Shown here: positions 43,681 through 54,351 of the stretch, one piece after another
Numbering within the stretch: position 1 is the first letter of the stretch
Layout: each line of letters begins with the position of its first letter
DNA from: Bacillota bacterium
GTDB lineage: Bacteria; Bacillota_I; Bacilli_A; Erysipelotrichales; Coprobacillaceae
DNA length: 60,173 nt
Direction: 5' to 3'
Assembly (NCBI GenBank): GCA_030540195.1
Contig: JAUNWT010000006.1
Span: 1 to 60,173 of the forward strand
The notes under the pieces: model-generated
What the model saw: the letters and a program-made list of their open reading frames with translations, nothing else
Told to the model about the DNA's origin: nothing
The model's database searches: none
Made by a program: the position numbers and the translations under genes

Positions 43681-45432
43681 TTACTCCTTCTCTTTTGAAT
43701 TAATAATTTCTTGTAGAATCTTTGCCTGTTGGCGTGGATCAAAGGTTTGAGCCATTTCACTTTCAAGCTGTTTGATTCTTTCTACTTCCATTTTTTCTTG
43801 TATAATTTTTATATAATCATCAATTGCTTGATTTGATGTTTCTTTTGGTAAATGTTGTGAGGATATCTCTAGTATTCTTTTTACGATTTCTTCATCATCA
43901 ATCATACTGATCAAATCAGCAATTTCTAAGACAACATATTGACGATAATAATCAATAATATAAGAAGCAATCAAACGATTGATTTTATCATACATATAGC
44001 CTGCTTTTGCTTCATATTGCATGGCATAGCCTTTATTTTGCATCATATAAAAAAGCAAGTTTCTTTCTGCTTTTTGATACTTATCGATCATTCTTGTTGA
44101 TTGATCATAAGTAATTGGTTGAAAAGGGATTGGTTGCTTTTCATGAGGTTTTTGACTCAATAATTGATAAATAATCTCTTTTGAAAAGCCTGACTTTTTA
44201 ACCAATTGTTCTATATAATAATCGCGGTCTACCAGATCATCTAAAGAGGCAATCATTTCGACCATTGATTCTAAATATTTCTTTCGATCTTCATAATTTT
44301 CCACATTGATTCTTTCATAATGATAATTCATTTTAAAATCAATCGCACTTTGTGGATTTTTAAATAAAGCAATCAGTTCATCTTTTCCTTTTGCTTTTAA
44401 AAATTCATCTGGATCCATCTGTTCAGGAATAACAACGACCCCAATATTAAATCCAGCTAAAGCCATGGCATCAATACATTTCATCATGGCATTTTTTCCT
44501 GCCTGATCACCATCTAAACATAGGACAACATCATTAGAAAGTCTCTTCAACATTCTTAAATGATTCGAAGTAAGTGCTGTTCCCATAATTGCGACAGCAT
44601 TTTTAATTCCTGCCTTATATAATGCAATTACATCCATGAATCCTTCAAGAACAATAATTTTACCAGCATCTCTTACTGCTTCTTTAACACGATGATAATT
44701 ATAAAGCGTATCACCCTTAATAAAGATTGATGATTCTGGCGAATTCATGTATTTGGCATCTTTTTGACTTGGCCGATAAATCCGTCCACTAAAACCGACC
44801 ACACGTCCTTCACTATTATGTAATGGAAACATAATACGATCATGGTAGCGATCATAGCCCACTTGTGATTCAATAACTAAACCCGAAGCATAAGCTTGCA
44901 TCTTTGTAAAACCTGACTTTTCAAAAGCCGATAATAAAATGTTTTGATCAGGTGCATAACCAATTTCAAAATGATCAATAATATCTTGTGAAAGTTCTCT
45001 TTGTGTTAAATAATTTTTTGCTTCTAAAGCAAGTTTTGTTGACAAATAGTGTTTATAAATACGATTGGCTTCTTCATGCATTAAATAGAAAGGTTCTGTT
45101 TTTTGATTTACAGGCTTCTTTTCTTCATAAAATGTAAAGTCTCCCAAATCGACATTACCCATTTGTGCAACCATCTTTACAGCTTCTATATAAGATATTT
45201 TTAAATATTCTTGTAAGAAGGTAAAGACATTTCCCCCATGATGACAGACAAAACACATAAAGATTTGTTTCTCTGGTGAAACTGACATAGAGGGATGACT
45301 ATCATTATGAAAAGGACATAAGGCAATATAATTGCGTCCTTTTCTTTCAAGTGGAAGATAATTGCCAATAACTTCCACAATATCAACACTTTGTCTTATT
45401 TCATTGATTTTTTCTTGTGAAAGTCTTGGCAT
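43681..45432 (-). CDS. dnaG: DNA primase
   Basis: 583 residues. The CHC2 zinc finger is at about 38-62 ('CPFHNDSHPSM' and 'FMCFVCHHGG'), the N-terminal catalytic domain contains 'EIGYAPD' and 'RIMFPLHN', and the TOPRIM domain has 'VLEGFMDVIAL' (~258) and 'LCLDGDQAGKNA' (~305). A C-terminal helicase-interaction part follows. It makes RNA primers at the replication fork. AAAGGAGG precedes the ATG. It lies between glyS and rpoD, a very common order in Bacillota. Confidence 0.97.
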   Translation of the reverse strand: MPRLSQEKINEIRQSVDIVEVIGNYLPLERKGRNYIALCPFHNDSHPSMSVSPEKQIFMCFVCHHGGNVFTFLQEYLKISYIEAVKMVAQMGNVDLGDFTFYEEKKPVNQKTEPFYLMHEEANRIYKHYLSTKLALEAKNYLTQRELSQDIIDHFEIGYAPDQNILLSAFEKSGFTKMQAYASGLVIESQVGYDRYHDRIMFPLHNSEGRVVGFSGRIYRPSQKDAKYMNSPESSIFIKGDTLYNYHRVKEAVRDAGKIIVLEGFMDVIALYKAGIKNAVAIMGTALTSNHLRMLKRLSNDVVLCLDGDQAGKNAMMKCIDAMALAGFNIGVVVIPEQMDPDEFLKAKGKDELIALFKNPQSAIDFKMNYHYERINVENYEDRKKYLESMVEMIASLDDLVDRDYYIEQLVKKSGFSKEIIYQLLSQKPHEKQPIPFQPITYDQSTRMIDKYQKAERNLLFYMMQNKGYAMQYEAKAGYMYDKINRLIASYIIDYYRQYVVLEIADLISMIDDEEIVKRILEISSQHLPKETSNQAIDDYIKIIQEKMEVERIKQLESEMAQTFDPRQQAKILQEIINSKEKE

Positions 45433-45446
45433 AGTTTCCTCCTTTA

Positions 45447-46820
45447 TTAGAATGCGATTTTATCTTGAATATATGCAACTAATTCATCAATTGGTAAACG
45501 AACTTGTTCCATTGTATCACGATCACGGACAGTAACCGCATTGTCTTCCATTGTATCAAAGTCAACAGTCACACAATATGGTGTACCGATAGCATCTTGA
45601 CGACGATATCTTTTTCCAATTTGTCCGGCAACATCATATTCAACAGAGAAATGTTTAGCAAGAGTTGCATAAATTTCTTCTGCTTTTTCGCTTTGTTTTT
45701 TAGTTAATGGTAAGATAGCTACTTTATATGGAGCAATGGCAGGATGTAATTTCATCACTGTTCTTGTATCTCCATTTTCTAAAGTTTCTTCTTGATAACT
45801 ATCACATAAAACAGATAAGAATAAACGATCTGCCCCTACTGATGGTTCAATAACATAAGGAATATATTTTTCATTTGTTTGTGGATCTAAATATTCTAAT
45901 GATTTTTTAGAATGTTCCATATGACGAGATAAATCATAATCTGTACGATCTGCAATACCCCATAATTCTCCCCAACCAAATGGGAATTTGTATTCAACAT
46001 CGCAAGTTGCTTTTGAATAGAAAGAAAGTTCTTCTTTTTCATGATCTCTAAATTTTAAGTTTTCTTCTTTTAAACCTAAGTCTAATAAGAATTTTTTACA
46101 ATAAGCTTTCCAATAATCGAACCATTCTAAATCAGTATCTGGTTTACAGAAGAATTCTAATTCCATTTGTTCAAATTCTCTTGTTCTGAAAATAAAGTTA
46201 CCTGGTGTAATTTCATTTCTGAATGATTTACCAATTTGTCCAATACCAAATGGTACTTTTTTACGAGACGTTCTTTGAATATTTTTGAAGTTTACAAAAA
46301 TACCTTGTGCTGTTTCTGGACGTAAATAAACGACAGATTTATCATCTTCAACAACACCCATATGTGTTTCAAACATTAATTTAAATTGTCTAACATCTGT
46401 GAAGTTGCTTTTTCCACAGTTAGGACAAACAATGTTATGTTCTTTAATATAAGACATTGTTTGTTCATTACTCCAACCTTCACTATGTACAGAAGGATCA
46501 TATGCTTCAATTAATTTATCTGCACGATGTCTTGTTTTACATTCTTTACAGTCAATTAATGGATCAGAGAAACCACCAACATGACCTGATGCTTCCCATA
46601 CCTTTGGATTCATGAAAATAGCTGAATCTAAACCAACGTTATAAGGAGATTCTTGAATGAATCTTTTCCACCATAAACGTTTAATATTGTTTTTCATTTC
46701 AACCCCTAATGGTCCAAAATCCCATGTGTTTGCAAGTCCATCATAGATTTCAGAACCTTGATATACAAAACCAGTTGATTTTGCATGATTTACTAATTTG
46801 TCCATATCTTTAGTTGCCAT
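45447..46820 (-). CDS. glyS: glycyl-tRNA synthetase (single-subunit type)
   Basis: 457 residues of the alpha2, eukaryote-like class II GlyRS rather than the alpha2beta2 GlyQ/GlyS type. Class II motifs are visible: '[17 protein letters not shown]' (motif 1, ~35), '[25 protein letters not shown]' in two parts (motif 2, ~205-230) and '[11 protein letters not shown]' (motif 3, ~325). The C-terminal anticodon-binding domain follows. The ATG at 46820 has AAGGAG before it. It heads glyS-dnaG-rpoD-trmK-nif3. No T-box is visible upstream, only a terminator-like hairpin. Confidence 0.96.
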   Translation of the reverse strand: MATKDMDKLVNHAKSTGFVYQGSEIYDGLANTWDFGPLGVEMKNNIKRLWWKRFIQESPYNVGLDSAIFMNPKVWEASGHVGGFSDPLIDCKECKTRHRADKLIEAYDPSVHSEGWSNEQTMSYIKEHNIVCPNCGKSNFTDVRQFKLMFETHMGVVEDDKSVVYLRPETAQGIFVNFKNIQRTSRKKVPFGIGQIGKSFRNEITPGNFIFRTREFEQMELEFFCKPDTDLEWFDYWKAYCKKFLLDLGLKEENLKFRDHEKEELSFYSKATCDVEYKFPFGWGELWGIADRTDYDLSRHMEHSKKSLEYLDPQTNEKYIPYVIEPSVGADRLFLSVLCDSYQEETLENGDTRTVMKLHPAIAPYKVAILPLTKKQSEKAEEIYATLAKHFSVEYDVAGQIGKRYRRQDAIGTPYCVTVDFDTMEDNAVTVRDRDTMEQVRLPIDELVAYIQDKIAF

Positions 46821-46839
46821 ATTTTTCTCCTTTTTGTGT

Positions 46840-46873
46840 AAAAATGAATAAAGACTTGGCATTCCAAGTCTTT
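46840..46873 (-). promoter_or_regulatory. hairpin in the glyS leader
   Basis: Ten-bp stem AAAGACTTGG / CCAAGTCTTT with loop CATT (+ strand), followed on the minus strand by ATTCATTTTT. It looks like an intrinsic terminator with an interrupted T tract, 20 bases before the glyS ATG. Confidence 0.5.
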
Positions 46874-46891
46874 TATACTCTTTTCGCGTAT

Positions 46892-46939
46892 CAATAAAAT
46901 ACCCTTATAGTGGATATTTGTCAACCAACTATAAGGGTA
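46892..46939 (-). terminator. intrinsic terminator of the alpha/beta-hydrolase gene
   Basis: Twelve-bp perfect stem TACCCTTATAGT / ACTATAAGGGTA directly after the stop at 46940, 16-nt loop, followed by TTTTATT on the minus strand. Confidence 0.8.
46896..46924 (-). promoter_or_regulatory. possible sigma-A promoter of the glyS operon
   Basis: On the minus strand, a perfect TTGACA (46919-46924), 17-bp spacer and TATTTT (46896-46901). The -35 lies in the loop of the preceding gene's terminator. Confidence 0.5.
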
Positions 46940-47851
46940 CTATATATAGGTTCTTTCATCAAGCCAATTCATAATATTATGATAAACTTCGCGATAATTA
47001 TTTTCATGTAATATATCTTGTCGACGATTATCAAAAATCTTATAACTTAAATCTTTTAACCCATTTTCTTTTAATATTTTATAAAGTTTTATCGTGTCTT
47101 TTCCATTTCGTGTCAAGTTATCAAATCCACCTGATAATAAGTAAACAGGTAAATAAGTTGGAATCTGTTTTAAATGTTCTTCATCACTCGTATATTTTAT
47201 ATAATCTAAAATATCTCGATAAGCTTGATTGGTATAAACAAAATCCGTAAGTGGATCTTCCATATAAAGATTTACTTCTTTTGTATTGGTCATTTTATAA
47301 TTACCATTCAAATTTCTTTGTAGAAATAAATCAATTGCTTTTTTGATGACTCTTGAACGATTCATTTGACCATGTAATAAAACATTGAAATCAACAATCA
47401 TTTTCATACGATAATAAAAACTATTTTTCATACATGTACCTAGTAGAATCATTCCATTAATATAATCTCCATATACACCTGCATATTTTAATAAAACAAG
47501 TGAACCTAAATCAACACCCAACATAAAGTAAGGAAGATCTTCATAGCGTTTAGCAATAATATGGCGTAAGCGTTGAATATCTTCAACTAAGGTGTCAAGC
47601 GCATCCCCTTTACCAAAATAACCTTGTTCAAAATGATAAAGAGACGTTCCATGTCCTGGAAAATCAGGCACTACCACAATAAATCCTTCATGACTTAAAT
47701 ATTCTGCAAATTTTTTATAACGTTCAGAATATTCGCATAAACCATGATGTATTTGAATAATGCCTTTATATCTTAAGATTACATTTGGTTGATAGATATC
47801 AAATTTAACAGATGTATGTGTTCCCGAAGTATAGGTTTCTGTAAATCTCAT
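46940..47851 (-). CDS. alpha/beta-hydrolase (lysophospholipase-like) lacking the usual Ser and His
   Basis: 303 residues with the Hydrolase_4 (PldB/monoacylglycerol lipase-like) layout: '[15 protein letters not shown]' oxyanion region (~31-45), '[11 protein letters not shown]' (~59-69), a nucleophile elbow near residue 112, and 'SGGFDNLT' with the acid Asp (~243-250). At the elbow, where GHSMG is normal, the sequence is 'GVDLGS', so the nucleophile is Asp instead of Ser. Where 'RHE-LNE' gives the catalytic His, the sequence reads 'RRQDILHEN', so that His is Gln. It may be non-catalytic or use another mechanism. The ATG overlaps the ygiQ-like stop (ATGA), so the two are co-translated. Confidence 0.8.
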   Translation of the reverse strand: MRFTETYTSGTHTSVKFDIYQPNVILRYKGIIQIHHGLCEYSERYKKFAEYLSHEGFIVVVPDFPGHGTSLYHFEQGYFGKGDALDTLVEDIQRLRHIIAKRYEDLPYFMLGVDLGSLVLLKYAGVYGDYINGMILLGTCMKNSFYYRMKMIVDFNVLLHGQMNRSRVIKKAIDLFLQRNLNGNYKMTNTKEVNLYMEDPLTDFVYTNQAYRDILDYIKYTSDEEHLKQIPTYLPVYLLSGGFDNLTRNGKDTIKLYKILKENGLKDLSYKIFDNRRQDILHENNYREVYHNIMNWLDERTYI

Positions 47852-49680
47852 CGTCTAGCGCCTCCTTTTTGATAAGGTCGGTTATAGTTTGATCGTTTTG
47901 TACGTGGTCTAATCAAACATTTTTTGCCAAAACCAATAAGATCTTTTCGATTCGCCTTAATCAACGCTTCATAAACAAGATCATAGTTTTTAGGATTTTT
48001 ATATTGTATCAATGCTCTTTGCATTGCTTTTTCTTTTGGATCTTTTGGAACATAAACTTCTGTCATATCACGAGGATCCAATCCTGTATAATACATTGTT
48101 GTTGAAAGTGTTCCTGGTGTTGGATAAAAATCTTGTACTTGTTCTGGTTGATGATGAATATCTCTTAAATATTCAGCTAATTCAATTGCATCTTCTAAAC
48201 GACATCCTGGGTGGGATGACATTAAATAAGGAACAAGGAATTGTTTTTTATCATATTTTTCATTTAAACGATAATATTTATCTACAAACTTTTCATAAAG
48301 TCCACGTCTTGGTTTTCCCATTTTATATAAGGCATGATTACTAATATGTTCTGGAGCCACTTTTAATTGTCCAGAGATATGATGTTGAACAAGTTCTTCA
48401 AAGAAATGATCATTTTTATCGTACATTAAATAATCATAACGAATTCCTGAACGAACAAAGACTTTTTTAACATTAGGAAGCTGTCTTAATTTTGTAAGTA
48501 GTGATAGATAATCTTCATGATCTACTTTTAAGTTTTTACATGGTTGAGGCCATAAACATTGTTTTGTTGGACAAGCCCCTTTGGTTTTTTGTTTTTCACA
48601 TGCTGTATCTCTAAAGTTTGCTGTTGGTCCCCCAACATCATGAATATATCCTTTAAAATCAGGATCCCATACCATCTTATTTGCTTCAGCTAAAATCGAT
48701 TCATGACTTCTTGCTTGAATAATACGTCCTTGATGGAAAGCAAGGGCACAGAAGTTGCATGAGCCAAAGCATCCACGGTTAGAAATTAATGAGAATTTTA
48801 CTTCATCAATGGCAGGAACATGTTCATAACTTGGATGATAGGTACGGTTGTAATCATAGCCATAAGCACGATCAAATTCTCTTTGCGTAAGTGGTCTATT
48901 TGGTCTATTTTGTACCACATACCATCCTTGATAAGGCTCTACTAATATTTTAGCGTTGTAATGATCGGTATTAAGATATTGTATTTGGAAAGACTCCGCA
49001 TATTTTCGTTTAGAAGAAGTAATTTCTTCATAACTAGGAAGCATAATATAATCAGAGAGATCATCAATATTCTTTGTTTTATAAACTGTTCCATCTAAAT
49101 AGGTTAAATATTTAATTTCTAAACCACTTTCTAAAGCTTCAGCGACTTCAATAATACTGTTTTCTCCCATCCCAAACATTAGTAAATCGGCATTAGCATC
49201 AATAATAATTGATTTTCTAACTTTATCACTCCAATAATCATAATGAGCCAAACGTCGTAAAGAAGCTTCAATACCACCAATGATAATATTTGTATCAGGA
49301 TAAGCTTGCCTTGCCATCTGACTATAAACAATAACCGCACGATCAGGTCTTTTAAATCCTTTTCCCCCTGGTGTATAAGAATCTTTATGTCTTCTTTTTT
49401 TAGAAACTGTATAATGATTGACCATTGAATCTATGTTTCCCGAAGAAATCAAGAATCCTAATTTAGGTTTACCAAATTGTCTGAATTCTTCAACATTATG
49501 CCAATCTGGTTGCGATAAAAAAGCTACCTTAAAGCCGTTAGCTTCTAAAGTACGACAAATAATTGCTGCACCAAATGACGGGTGATCCACATAGGCATCT
49601 CCACAAACATAGACAAAATCAACCTCTTGCCATCCTCTTTCGTCCATTTCTTTTCTATTTATTGGTAAAAATTGCCCCAT
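47848..49680 (-). CDS. YgiQ family radical SAM protein
   Basis: 611 residues. An N-terminal domain begins '[17 protein letters not shown]', typical of YgiQ. The radical SAM CxxxCxxC is in '[13 protein letters not shown]' (~310-322), and the C-terminal DUF3362-like part has '[14 protein letters not shown]' and ends basic. It should bind [4Fe-4S] and SAM in the cytoplasm; the reaction is unknown to me. GGGGGAG lies before the ATG at 49680, and an upstream extension has no ribosome-binding site. It lies between recO and glyS, which are closer neighbours in Bacillus, and is coupled to the hydrolase gene downstream. Confidence 0.93.
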   Translation of the reverse strand: MGQFLPINRKEMDERGWQEVDFVYVCGDAYVDHPSFGAAIICRTLEANGFKVAFLSQPDWHNVEEFRQFGKPKLGFLISSGNIDSMVNHYTVSKKRRHKDSYTPGGKGFKRPDRAVIVYSQMARQAYPDTNIIIGGIEASLRRLAHYDYWSDKVRKSIIIDANADLLMFGMGENSIIEVAEALESGLEIKYLTYLDGTVYKTKNIDDLSDYIMLPSYEEITSSKRKYAESFQIQYLNTDHYNAKILVEPYQGWYVVQNRPNRPLTQREFDRAYGYDYNRTYHPSYEHVPAIDEVKFSLISNRGCFGSCNFCALAFHQGRIIQARSHESILAEANKMVWDPDFKGYIHDVGGPTANFRDTACEKQKTKGACPTKQCLWPQPCKNLKVDHEDYLSLLTKLRQLPNVKKVFVRSGIRYDYLMYDKNDHFFEELVQHHISGQLKVAPEHISNHALYKMGKPRRGLYEKFVDKYYRLNEKYDKKQFLVPYLMSSHPGCRLEDAIELAEYLRDIHHQPEQVQDFYPTPGTLSTTMYYTGLDPRDMTEVYVPKDPKEKAMQRALIQYKNPKNYDLVYEALIKANRKDLIGFGKKCLIRPRTKRSNYNRPYQKGGARR

Positions 49681-49730
49681 ATGTATCTCCCCCTTTGAAT
49701 TTATTTCTATTATAGTCAAAAAGTGTATAT

Positions 49731-49759
49731 AAAAAAAGACAAAAGTGTCGACTTTTGTC
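49731..49759 (-). terminator. intrinsic terminator of recO
   Basis: Nine-bp stem GACAAAAGT / ACTTTTGTC with loop GTCG, overlapping the recO stop and followed by seven T on the minus strand. It ends the dap-ybeY-cdd-era-recO run. Confidence 0.9.
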
Positions 49760-50507
49760 ATAATTTTTCAAGACTTTTTATCATTTTCTTGGTCTTAAAT
49801 AGAATTCCGGTCATTTCATCTACATAATAATCCATGATTTCAATTAATTGATCGATTTCTTCTTGAGAAATTTTTAATTGATCAATTTGTTTAAATGAAA
49901 CTTTATTAATGTAACGAAAAGCTTTTAAAGTTTCTTTATCCAGTTGCTTGTCACGAAGTGATAAACAATCCAAACAAACAAAGCCCCCATCTTCTAAACT
50001 TACTCCAGCAATTCGATCTTGCCTTAAACAACGAACACAGCCATCTACTTGCAAGGCTACCCCGCATCTTTTTAAGATATAAGCGTTGTAGAGTAAATAA
50101 ACAAGTTGAGGTGGATAACCATGCTTTAAAGCATCGAGTGCTTCTTTTAAATGATTGAACACTTCTAAATCAGGTTGATTTTCTTCTTCATTTCTTAAAA
50201 CAAATTCCATAAAATAACTCGCATAAGCTTCTAACTCGATATCTTCTTTAAGATAGCGATAGAAATCAACCGAACTTGCCTTAATAAGAGTTGAAAGTCC
50301 GTTACGTGGAATAAAAGTAAATTCAGACAATGTCAAGCTTTGACAGGCTGCTGCATTTTTACTTTTTAATTTCTTTACGCCACGTGCAATTAATGTCATC
50401 TTGCCATAATCTTTAAAATAAACAGTGACAAGTGCATCACTTTCTTTATAAGATTGTGTCTTTAAGACAATTCCTAGACTAACAACTTCTTCTTTTTTAA
50501 TAGTCAT
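49758..50507 (-). CDS. recO: DNA repair protein RecO
   Basis: 249 residues. An N-terminal OB fold ('[22 protein letters not shown]', ~10-31, and '[11 protein letters not shown]') is followed by a helical domain with a zinc-finger-like 'CVRCL' and 'CLDCLSL' (~155-180). RecO loads RecA onto SSB-coated gaps with RecR. The ATG at 50507 overlaps the era end by 11 bases, and no strong Shine-Dalgarno site is seen, so translation is likely coupled to era. A TTG at 50522 is an alternative start. Confidence 0.93.
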   Translation of the reverse strand: MTIKKEEVVSLGIVLKTQSYKESDALVTVYFKDYGKMTLIARGVKKLKSKNAAACQSLTLSEFTFIPRNGLSTLIKASSVDFYRYLKEDIELEAYASYFMEFVLRNEEENQPDLEVFNHLKEALDALKHGYPPQLVYLLYNAYILKRCGVALQVDGCVRCLRQDRIAGVSLEDGGFVCLDCLSLRDKQLDKETLKAFRYINKVSFKQIDQLKISQEEIDQLIEIMDYYVDEMTGILFKTKKMIKSLEKL

Positions 50508-51390
50508 CTTCGTTATAACCAAATTCTTTTAGATATTTTTGTTTATTACGCCAATTATTTTCAACTTTTACAAATAATTCAAGATGAACAGGTGTTTGTA
50601 AGAAACGTTTCATTTCTCTTTGAGCATTTTGACGAATCTTTTTAATCATTGATCCTTGTTTTCCAATGAGAATACCTTTTTGTGATTTACGATCAACGAC
50701 AATAGTCGCAATTACTTCAACACTGTCATCTTCTTGTTCAGCCATACGTTCAACAACAATAGCGACACTATGAGGAACTTCTTCTCTGGTAAAATAAAGT
50801 ATTTTTTCTCGAATAAATTCAGCCATGACAAATCTTTCAGGATGATCTGTCATTTGATCTTTAGGATAATACATCATTCCTTCATTTAAATAATTTTTAA
50901 TAGTAGAAATAAGTGTATCAATATTTTGATCTTCTAAAGCAGAAATTGGAATAATTTCTTTAAAATCAAAAAGTTCTTTCCATTCTGTAAGTTTTTTAAC
51001 GACTTCTTCTTTAGAAACAAGATCACATTTATTAAGTAAAAGGAAAACCGGTCCATCGGCTTCTTTTAATCTTTCAATAATAAAACGATCTCCTCGTCCA
51101 ATAGTTTCATTGGCTGGTGCAATAAATAACACCATATCCACTCCATAAATACTATTTAAAGCCGTTGTATTCATAAAGTTTCCTAAACCATCTTGAGGTT
51201 TATGAATACCTGGAGTATCCATAAAAATAATTTGTGCTTCATCATCTGTATAAATACCTTGAATGGTATTACGTGTTGTTTGGGCAACATCAGACATGAT
51301 CGCTAATTTTGTTTTTAAAATTTGATTTAAAAGTGTAGACTTTCCTACATTAGGACGTCCTACAATACTGACAAATCCTGATTTAAACAT
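50497..51390 (-). CDS. era: GTPase Era
   Basis: 297 residues. The G domain has 'GRPNVGKS' (residues 11-18), 'MDTPGIH' (~58-64) and 'NKCDLV' (~120-125), then a C-terminal KH domain with 'GKQGSMIKKI' (~240-249). It binds the 3' end of 16S rRNA and assists 30S maturation. The ATG shares one base with the cdd stop (TAATG). The era-cdd-ybeY neighbourhood is conserved in Bacillota. Confidence 0.97.
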   Translation of the reverse strand: MFKSGFVSIVGRPNVGKSTLLNQILKTKLAIMSDVAQTTRNTIQGIYTDDEAQIIFMDTPGIHKPQDGLGNFMNTTALNSIYGVDMVLFIAPANETIGRGDRFIIERLKEADGPVFLLLNKCDLVSKEEVVKKLTEWKELFDFKEIIPISALEDQNIDTLISTIKNYLNEGMMYYPKDQMTDHPERFVMAEFIREKILYFTREEVPHSVAIVVERMAEQEDDSVEVIATIVVDRKSQKGILIGKQGSMIKKIRQNAQREMKRFLQTPVHLELFVKVENNWRNKQKYLKEFGYNEDDY

Positions 51391-51785
51391 TATAAACTTT
51401 CTCCTATAAATACCATTGGTAATAATTCACCAATCGTGTGTTTTTCTACTTTTTCTTTATTTGCTAGAAAGATAGGCATATCTAAAGCCACAAGTTCTGA
51501 TAAAACTTGTCGACATGAACCACAAGGGGATGCAATTGGTGTACAATCTGCCACAATAGCAAGAGCAACAATATCTTCTTTTCGATACCCTTTGCAATAA
51601 GCCCCAAAGACCGCATTACGTTCAGCACACATTGTTGAACCATAAGCTGCATTTTCAATATTACATCCTTGTACATATGTTCCATCTTTTAAAGCAACAC
51701 AAGCACCTACTTTAAATTGACTATAAGGTGCATACGCATTCTCTCTTGCCGACCACGCAAGCTCTATCAATTTTTCTTGATCCAT
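51390..51785 (-). CDS. cdd: cytidine deaminase
   Basis: 131 residues, the short homotetrameric form. The zinc site is 'CAERNA' (Cys and catalytic Glu, ~53-58) and 'PCGSCRQ' (two Cys, ~86-92). 'APYSQFKVGA' near residue 18 is typical of the nucleoside pocket. It deaminates cytidine and deoxycytidine to uridine forms, which could feed the pyrimidine-nucleoside phosphorylase at 19403. AAGGGAG precedes the ATG. It lies five bases after ybeY. Confidence 0.97.
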   Translation of the reverse strand: MDQEKLIELAWSARENAYAPYSQFKVGACVALKDGTYVQGCNIENAAYGSTMCAERNAVFGAYCKGYRKEDIVALAIVADCTPIASPCGSCRQVLSELVALDMPIFLANKEKVEKHTIGELLPMVFIGESL

Positions 51786-51790
51786 TTCAA

Positions 51791-52252
51791 TTACTCCCTT
51801 GTAATATTTAAAGCATCTAAAATTGTTTTTTGTCTACCAAACATGACTTTTTCATCTTCTTCATTCATATGATCAAAACCAAGAAGATGTAATAAACCAT
51901 GGGTAAATAAGAAACACATTTCTCGATAGAAAGAATGTCCATATTCTTCTGCTTGCATTTTTGCATGATCGATTGAAATAAAAATATCTCCAATTTCTCT
52001 TGGCATTCCTTCAATATAATATTGTTCGCTATCTTCCAAGGCAAAACTAATAACATCTGTACTACGGTCAATTTGACGATATTCACGATTGATTTCATGA
52101 ATACGTTTATCATCTACAAAAATGACCGATAATTCTAAATCATCTTGAATATCAAGTTCTTTACATGCCTCTCTAATAATTTTTAAATAAACTTCTTCAT
52201 AATCTTCATTAAAATCTTCTAATTCATTAATAAGCGCTAAATCAATTTCCAT
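51791..52252 (-). CDS. ybeY: endoribonuclease YbeY (16S rRNA maturation)
   Basis: 153 residues. The zinc-binding HGxLHLxGxDH motif is present ('[11 protein letters not shown]', ~114-124), preceded by 'REIGDIFIS'. It takes part in 16S rRNA 3'-end processing and ribosome quality control. The ATG at 52252 has GAGGAAG before it; the longer frame's GTG overlaps that site. The start overlaps the stop of the peptidase-ABC gene by 11 bases. In Bacillus the upstream neighbour would be pgpH/phoH, which are not here. Confidence 0.95.
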   Translation of the reverse strand: MEIDLALINELEDFNEDYEEVYLKIIREACKELDIQDDLELSVIFVDDKRIHEINREYRQIDRSTDVISFALEDSEQYYIEGMPREIGDIFISIDHAKMQAEEYGHSFYREMCFLFTHGLLHLLGFDHMNEEDEKVMFGRQKTILDALNITRE

Positions 52253-54287
52253 AATCTTCCTCACCCACTATTTTTCCTGAGTCAATTATAACATAGTCTG
52301 GAAAACAGTTCATCATATTTATTTGATGACTAACAACAAGAATGATCATCTCTTGTTTCTTTAAATAATCCATTAAAAGCTCTAATCTTTCTTGATCAAT
52401 ATTACTAAAAGCCTCATCTAGAATCAAAACATCTGGTTTAAATAATAAAGCACGTATAATCATCATTAATTGTGCCTGTCCTGATGAAAGAAATCCTCCT
52501 GTTTCATCTAAATAGAGATCTAAGGCTGAAATAAATGTTTCCATTTTAAAATAATAAAGTAATTCTTTCATCTCTTCTTCTAGTTCTTGACGGTCAAAAA
52601 TTAAATTTGTACGCAAGGTTTCTTTATAAAAGACAGGTGTTTTATCTAAATATTTAATATGTTGATAATAGCTATTGAAATCAATATCTTGTAAACGATA
52701 ATTATTAATATAAATATCTCCCTTGCTTGGTTCATATTGTCCCATAATCATCTTTAATAATGTTGATTTTCCACTTCCAGTTTTTCCCTTTATCCATAAA
52801 GAATGATCGATTTTTAATTGAAGATGTTCGAAAAAAGGACGGGTATAGCCATAACTAAAACTTACATGTCTTAGTTCAATACTTTTAATTTTTTTAATTT
52901 TTCTTTTCCTTTCCTTCTTTTCTGGAATCATTTCTTTATATCTTTCAAAGATGATCTTTAATTCATCATGCATCGCAATAAATAAAGAAAGTTTCATTAA
53001 AGGATCAATCATATAAGAAAGTAATAAATAAACAAACATGACATTTCCTAACGTCATTATTTCTTTTTTATAAAGAAACAAGGCAATCAATAAAGAAAAC
53101 ATGATCATTATTTGAATTAATGATTCGAGTTTAATTTGATGTGTGAGGGTTATTTTGTCATGATTATATATATTTTTAAAATATTCATCATAATGAAAAG
53201 CTAATTTATTTTTCATCATTTTTCTTATTTTAAATTGAATTGTTTGAAAATAATTTTCTTGATATTCTAAAATACCATCATTAAGTCTTTCTTTTTGTTC
53301 CATGATTTTTTTATTTTCAATATGAAGCTTTTTATTATAGAAATAGAAGGCAATAAAAATAATAACCATCATCATAAATGTCACAACAAATAAAAATACA
53401 TTTATAAAAAGTAACACACCACAAATAAAAAGAAGCATCACACAATCAATAAAAATGACATGATAAAATTCAATAAAATACTGACTAAGTTCAAACAAAT
53501 TTTGTGCTCTTGATAGAAGAGTTCCTTTTTCAAGCTGTTGAAAGTATTGGAAATCTTGATAGATCATATTTTGCATAGTTTTAGAAACATATTCATCATT
53601 TAATGTACGACTGAGTTCTAAAATATGGTGTTGTCGAGAATAATCTAATATAAGTTTTAAAACATAAAGCAAGCAAAAGCCTCCGGAGATAAGAAGGATT
53701 TTTAAATAAGGATAATTTGAAAATGAATCAATCATGATTTGATAATAATAGGAAAAAAGCATTGTCAATAAAGAAATAAGAATCGTTTTTAAAAGAATTA
53801 ATAGAATTGATTGGTAATGTTGTTTTAAATGATGCGTGATAAAGTTTTTTAATGTATAAGATTCTCTTTCTTCAATAGGACGCCCTACATGATAAATCGT
53901 AATAAGAATTCCTGTAAATTCTTTTGACATGACTTCATAACTCATTTTTATAAGGCCTTTGGCAGGATCACCGACGACAAAATGAGTCTCTTTGATTTTG
54001 TAGAGAACGACATAATGATAGAGTTCTCCTTGTTTTAAATGAATAATGGCGGGTGTTTGAATTTCTTCAAGATGTTTAAATTCACATTGATAAGCTTTTG
54101 CTTCAATATGATATTGTTTTAAGACTTGAATCAAACCATAAACACTGATACCTTCTTTACAAAGGCGGCATCTTTTTTTGATATTTTTGATTTCATCATC
54201 TCTTTTGTAATAATTTAAAAGCATTTTAAGACAATAGGCACCACAACTATTTTCATTGTCTTGTAAAAAAATTGGATACTTTGACAT
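52242..54287 (-). CDS. peptidase-containing ABC exporter (C39, bacteriocin/peptide type)
   Basis: 681 residues in three parts. The N-terminal C39 cysteine peptidase (~1-125) has the oxyanion Gln and catalytic Cys in '[14 protein letters not shown]' (~7-20), His in 'ELYHYVVL' (~90) and Asp in 'VGDPAKG' (~107). A membrane domain of six segments (~160-440) follows. The ABC domain has Walker A 'GKTGSGKST' (~507), signature 'LSSGQ' (~598), Walker B 'VLILDEAF' (~617) and the switch His in 'VVSHQ'. Such proteins cut a double-glycine leader from a peptide and export it. All catalytic residues are intact. No precursor peptide is visible nearby. GAGGTG precedes the ATG at 54287. Confidence 0.93.
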   Translation of the reverse strand: MSKYPIFLQDNENSCGAYCLKMLLNYYKRDDEIKNIKKRCRLCKEGISVYGLIQVLKQYHIEAKAYQCEFKHLEEIQTPAIIHLKQGELYHYVVLYKIKETHFVVGDPAKGLIKMSYEVMSKEFTGILITIYHVGRPIEERESYTLKNFITHHLKQHYQSILLILLKTILISLLTMLFSYYYQIMIDSFSNYPYLKILLISGGFCLLYVLKLILDYSRQHHILELSRTLNDEYVSKTMQNMIYQDFQYFQQLEKGTLLSRAQNLFELSQYFIEFYHVIFIDCVMLLFICGVLLFINVFLFVVTFMMMVIIFIAFYFYNKKLHIENKKIMEQKERLNDGILEYQENYFQTIQFKIRKMMKNKLAFHYDEYFKNIYNHDKITLTHQIKLESLIQIMIMFSLLIALFLYKKEIMTLGNVMFVYLLLSYMIDPLMKLSLFIAMHDELKIIFERYKEMIPEKKERKRKIKKIKSIELRHVSFSYGYTRPFFEHLQLKIDHSLWIKGKTGSGKSTLLKMIMGQYEPSKGDIYINNYRLQDIDFNSYYQHIKYLDKTPVFYKETLRTNLIFDRQELEEEMKELLYYFKMETFISALDLYLDETGGFLSSGQAQLMMIIRALLFKPDVLILDEAFSNIDQERLELLMDYLKKQEMIILVVSHQINMMNCFPDYVIIDSGKIVGEEDYGN

Positions 54288-54351
54288 ATTGATCACCTCA
54301 TCCTTATATACGCCAAAATATCCATTTTTTCTTTTTATTTTTTAAATTTTT

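Noticed and set aside
46821-46939. T-box riboswitch upstream of glyS
   Set aside because: The leader is only about 70 bases from the likely promoter and has no T-box consensus or stem I architecture.
48012-48344. A 110-codon + strand frame opposite the YgiQ-like gene
   Set aside because: It lies wholly antisense to a strongly supported gene, with no Shine-Dalgarno site and a composition unlike a real protein.
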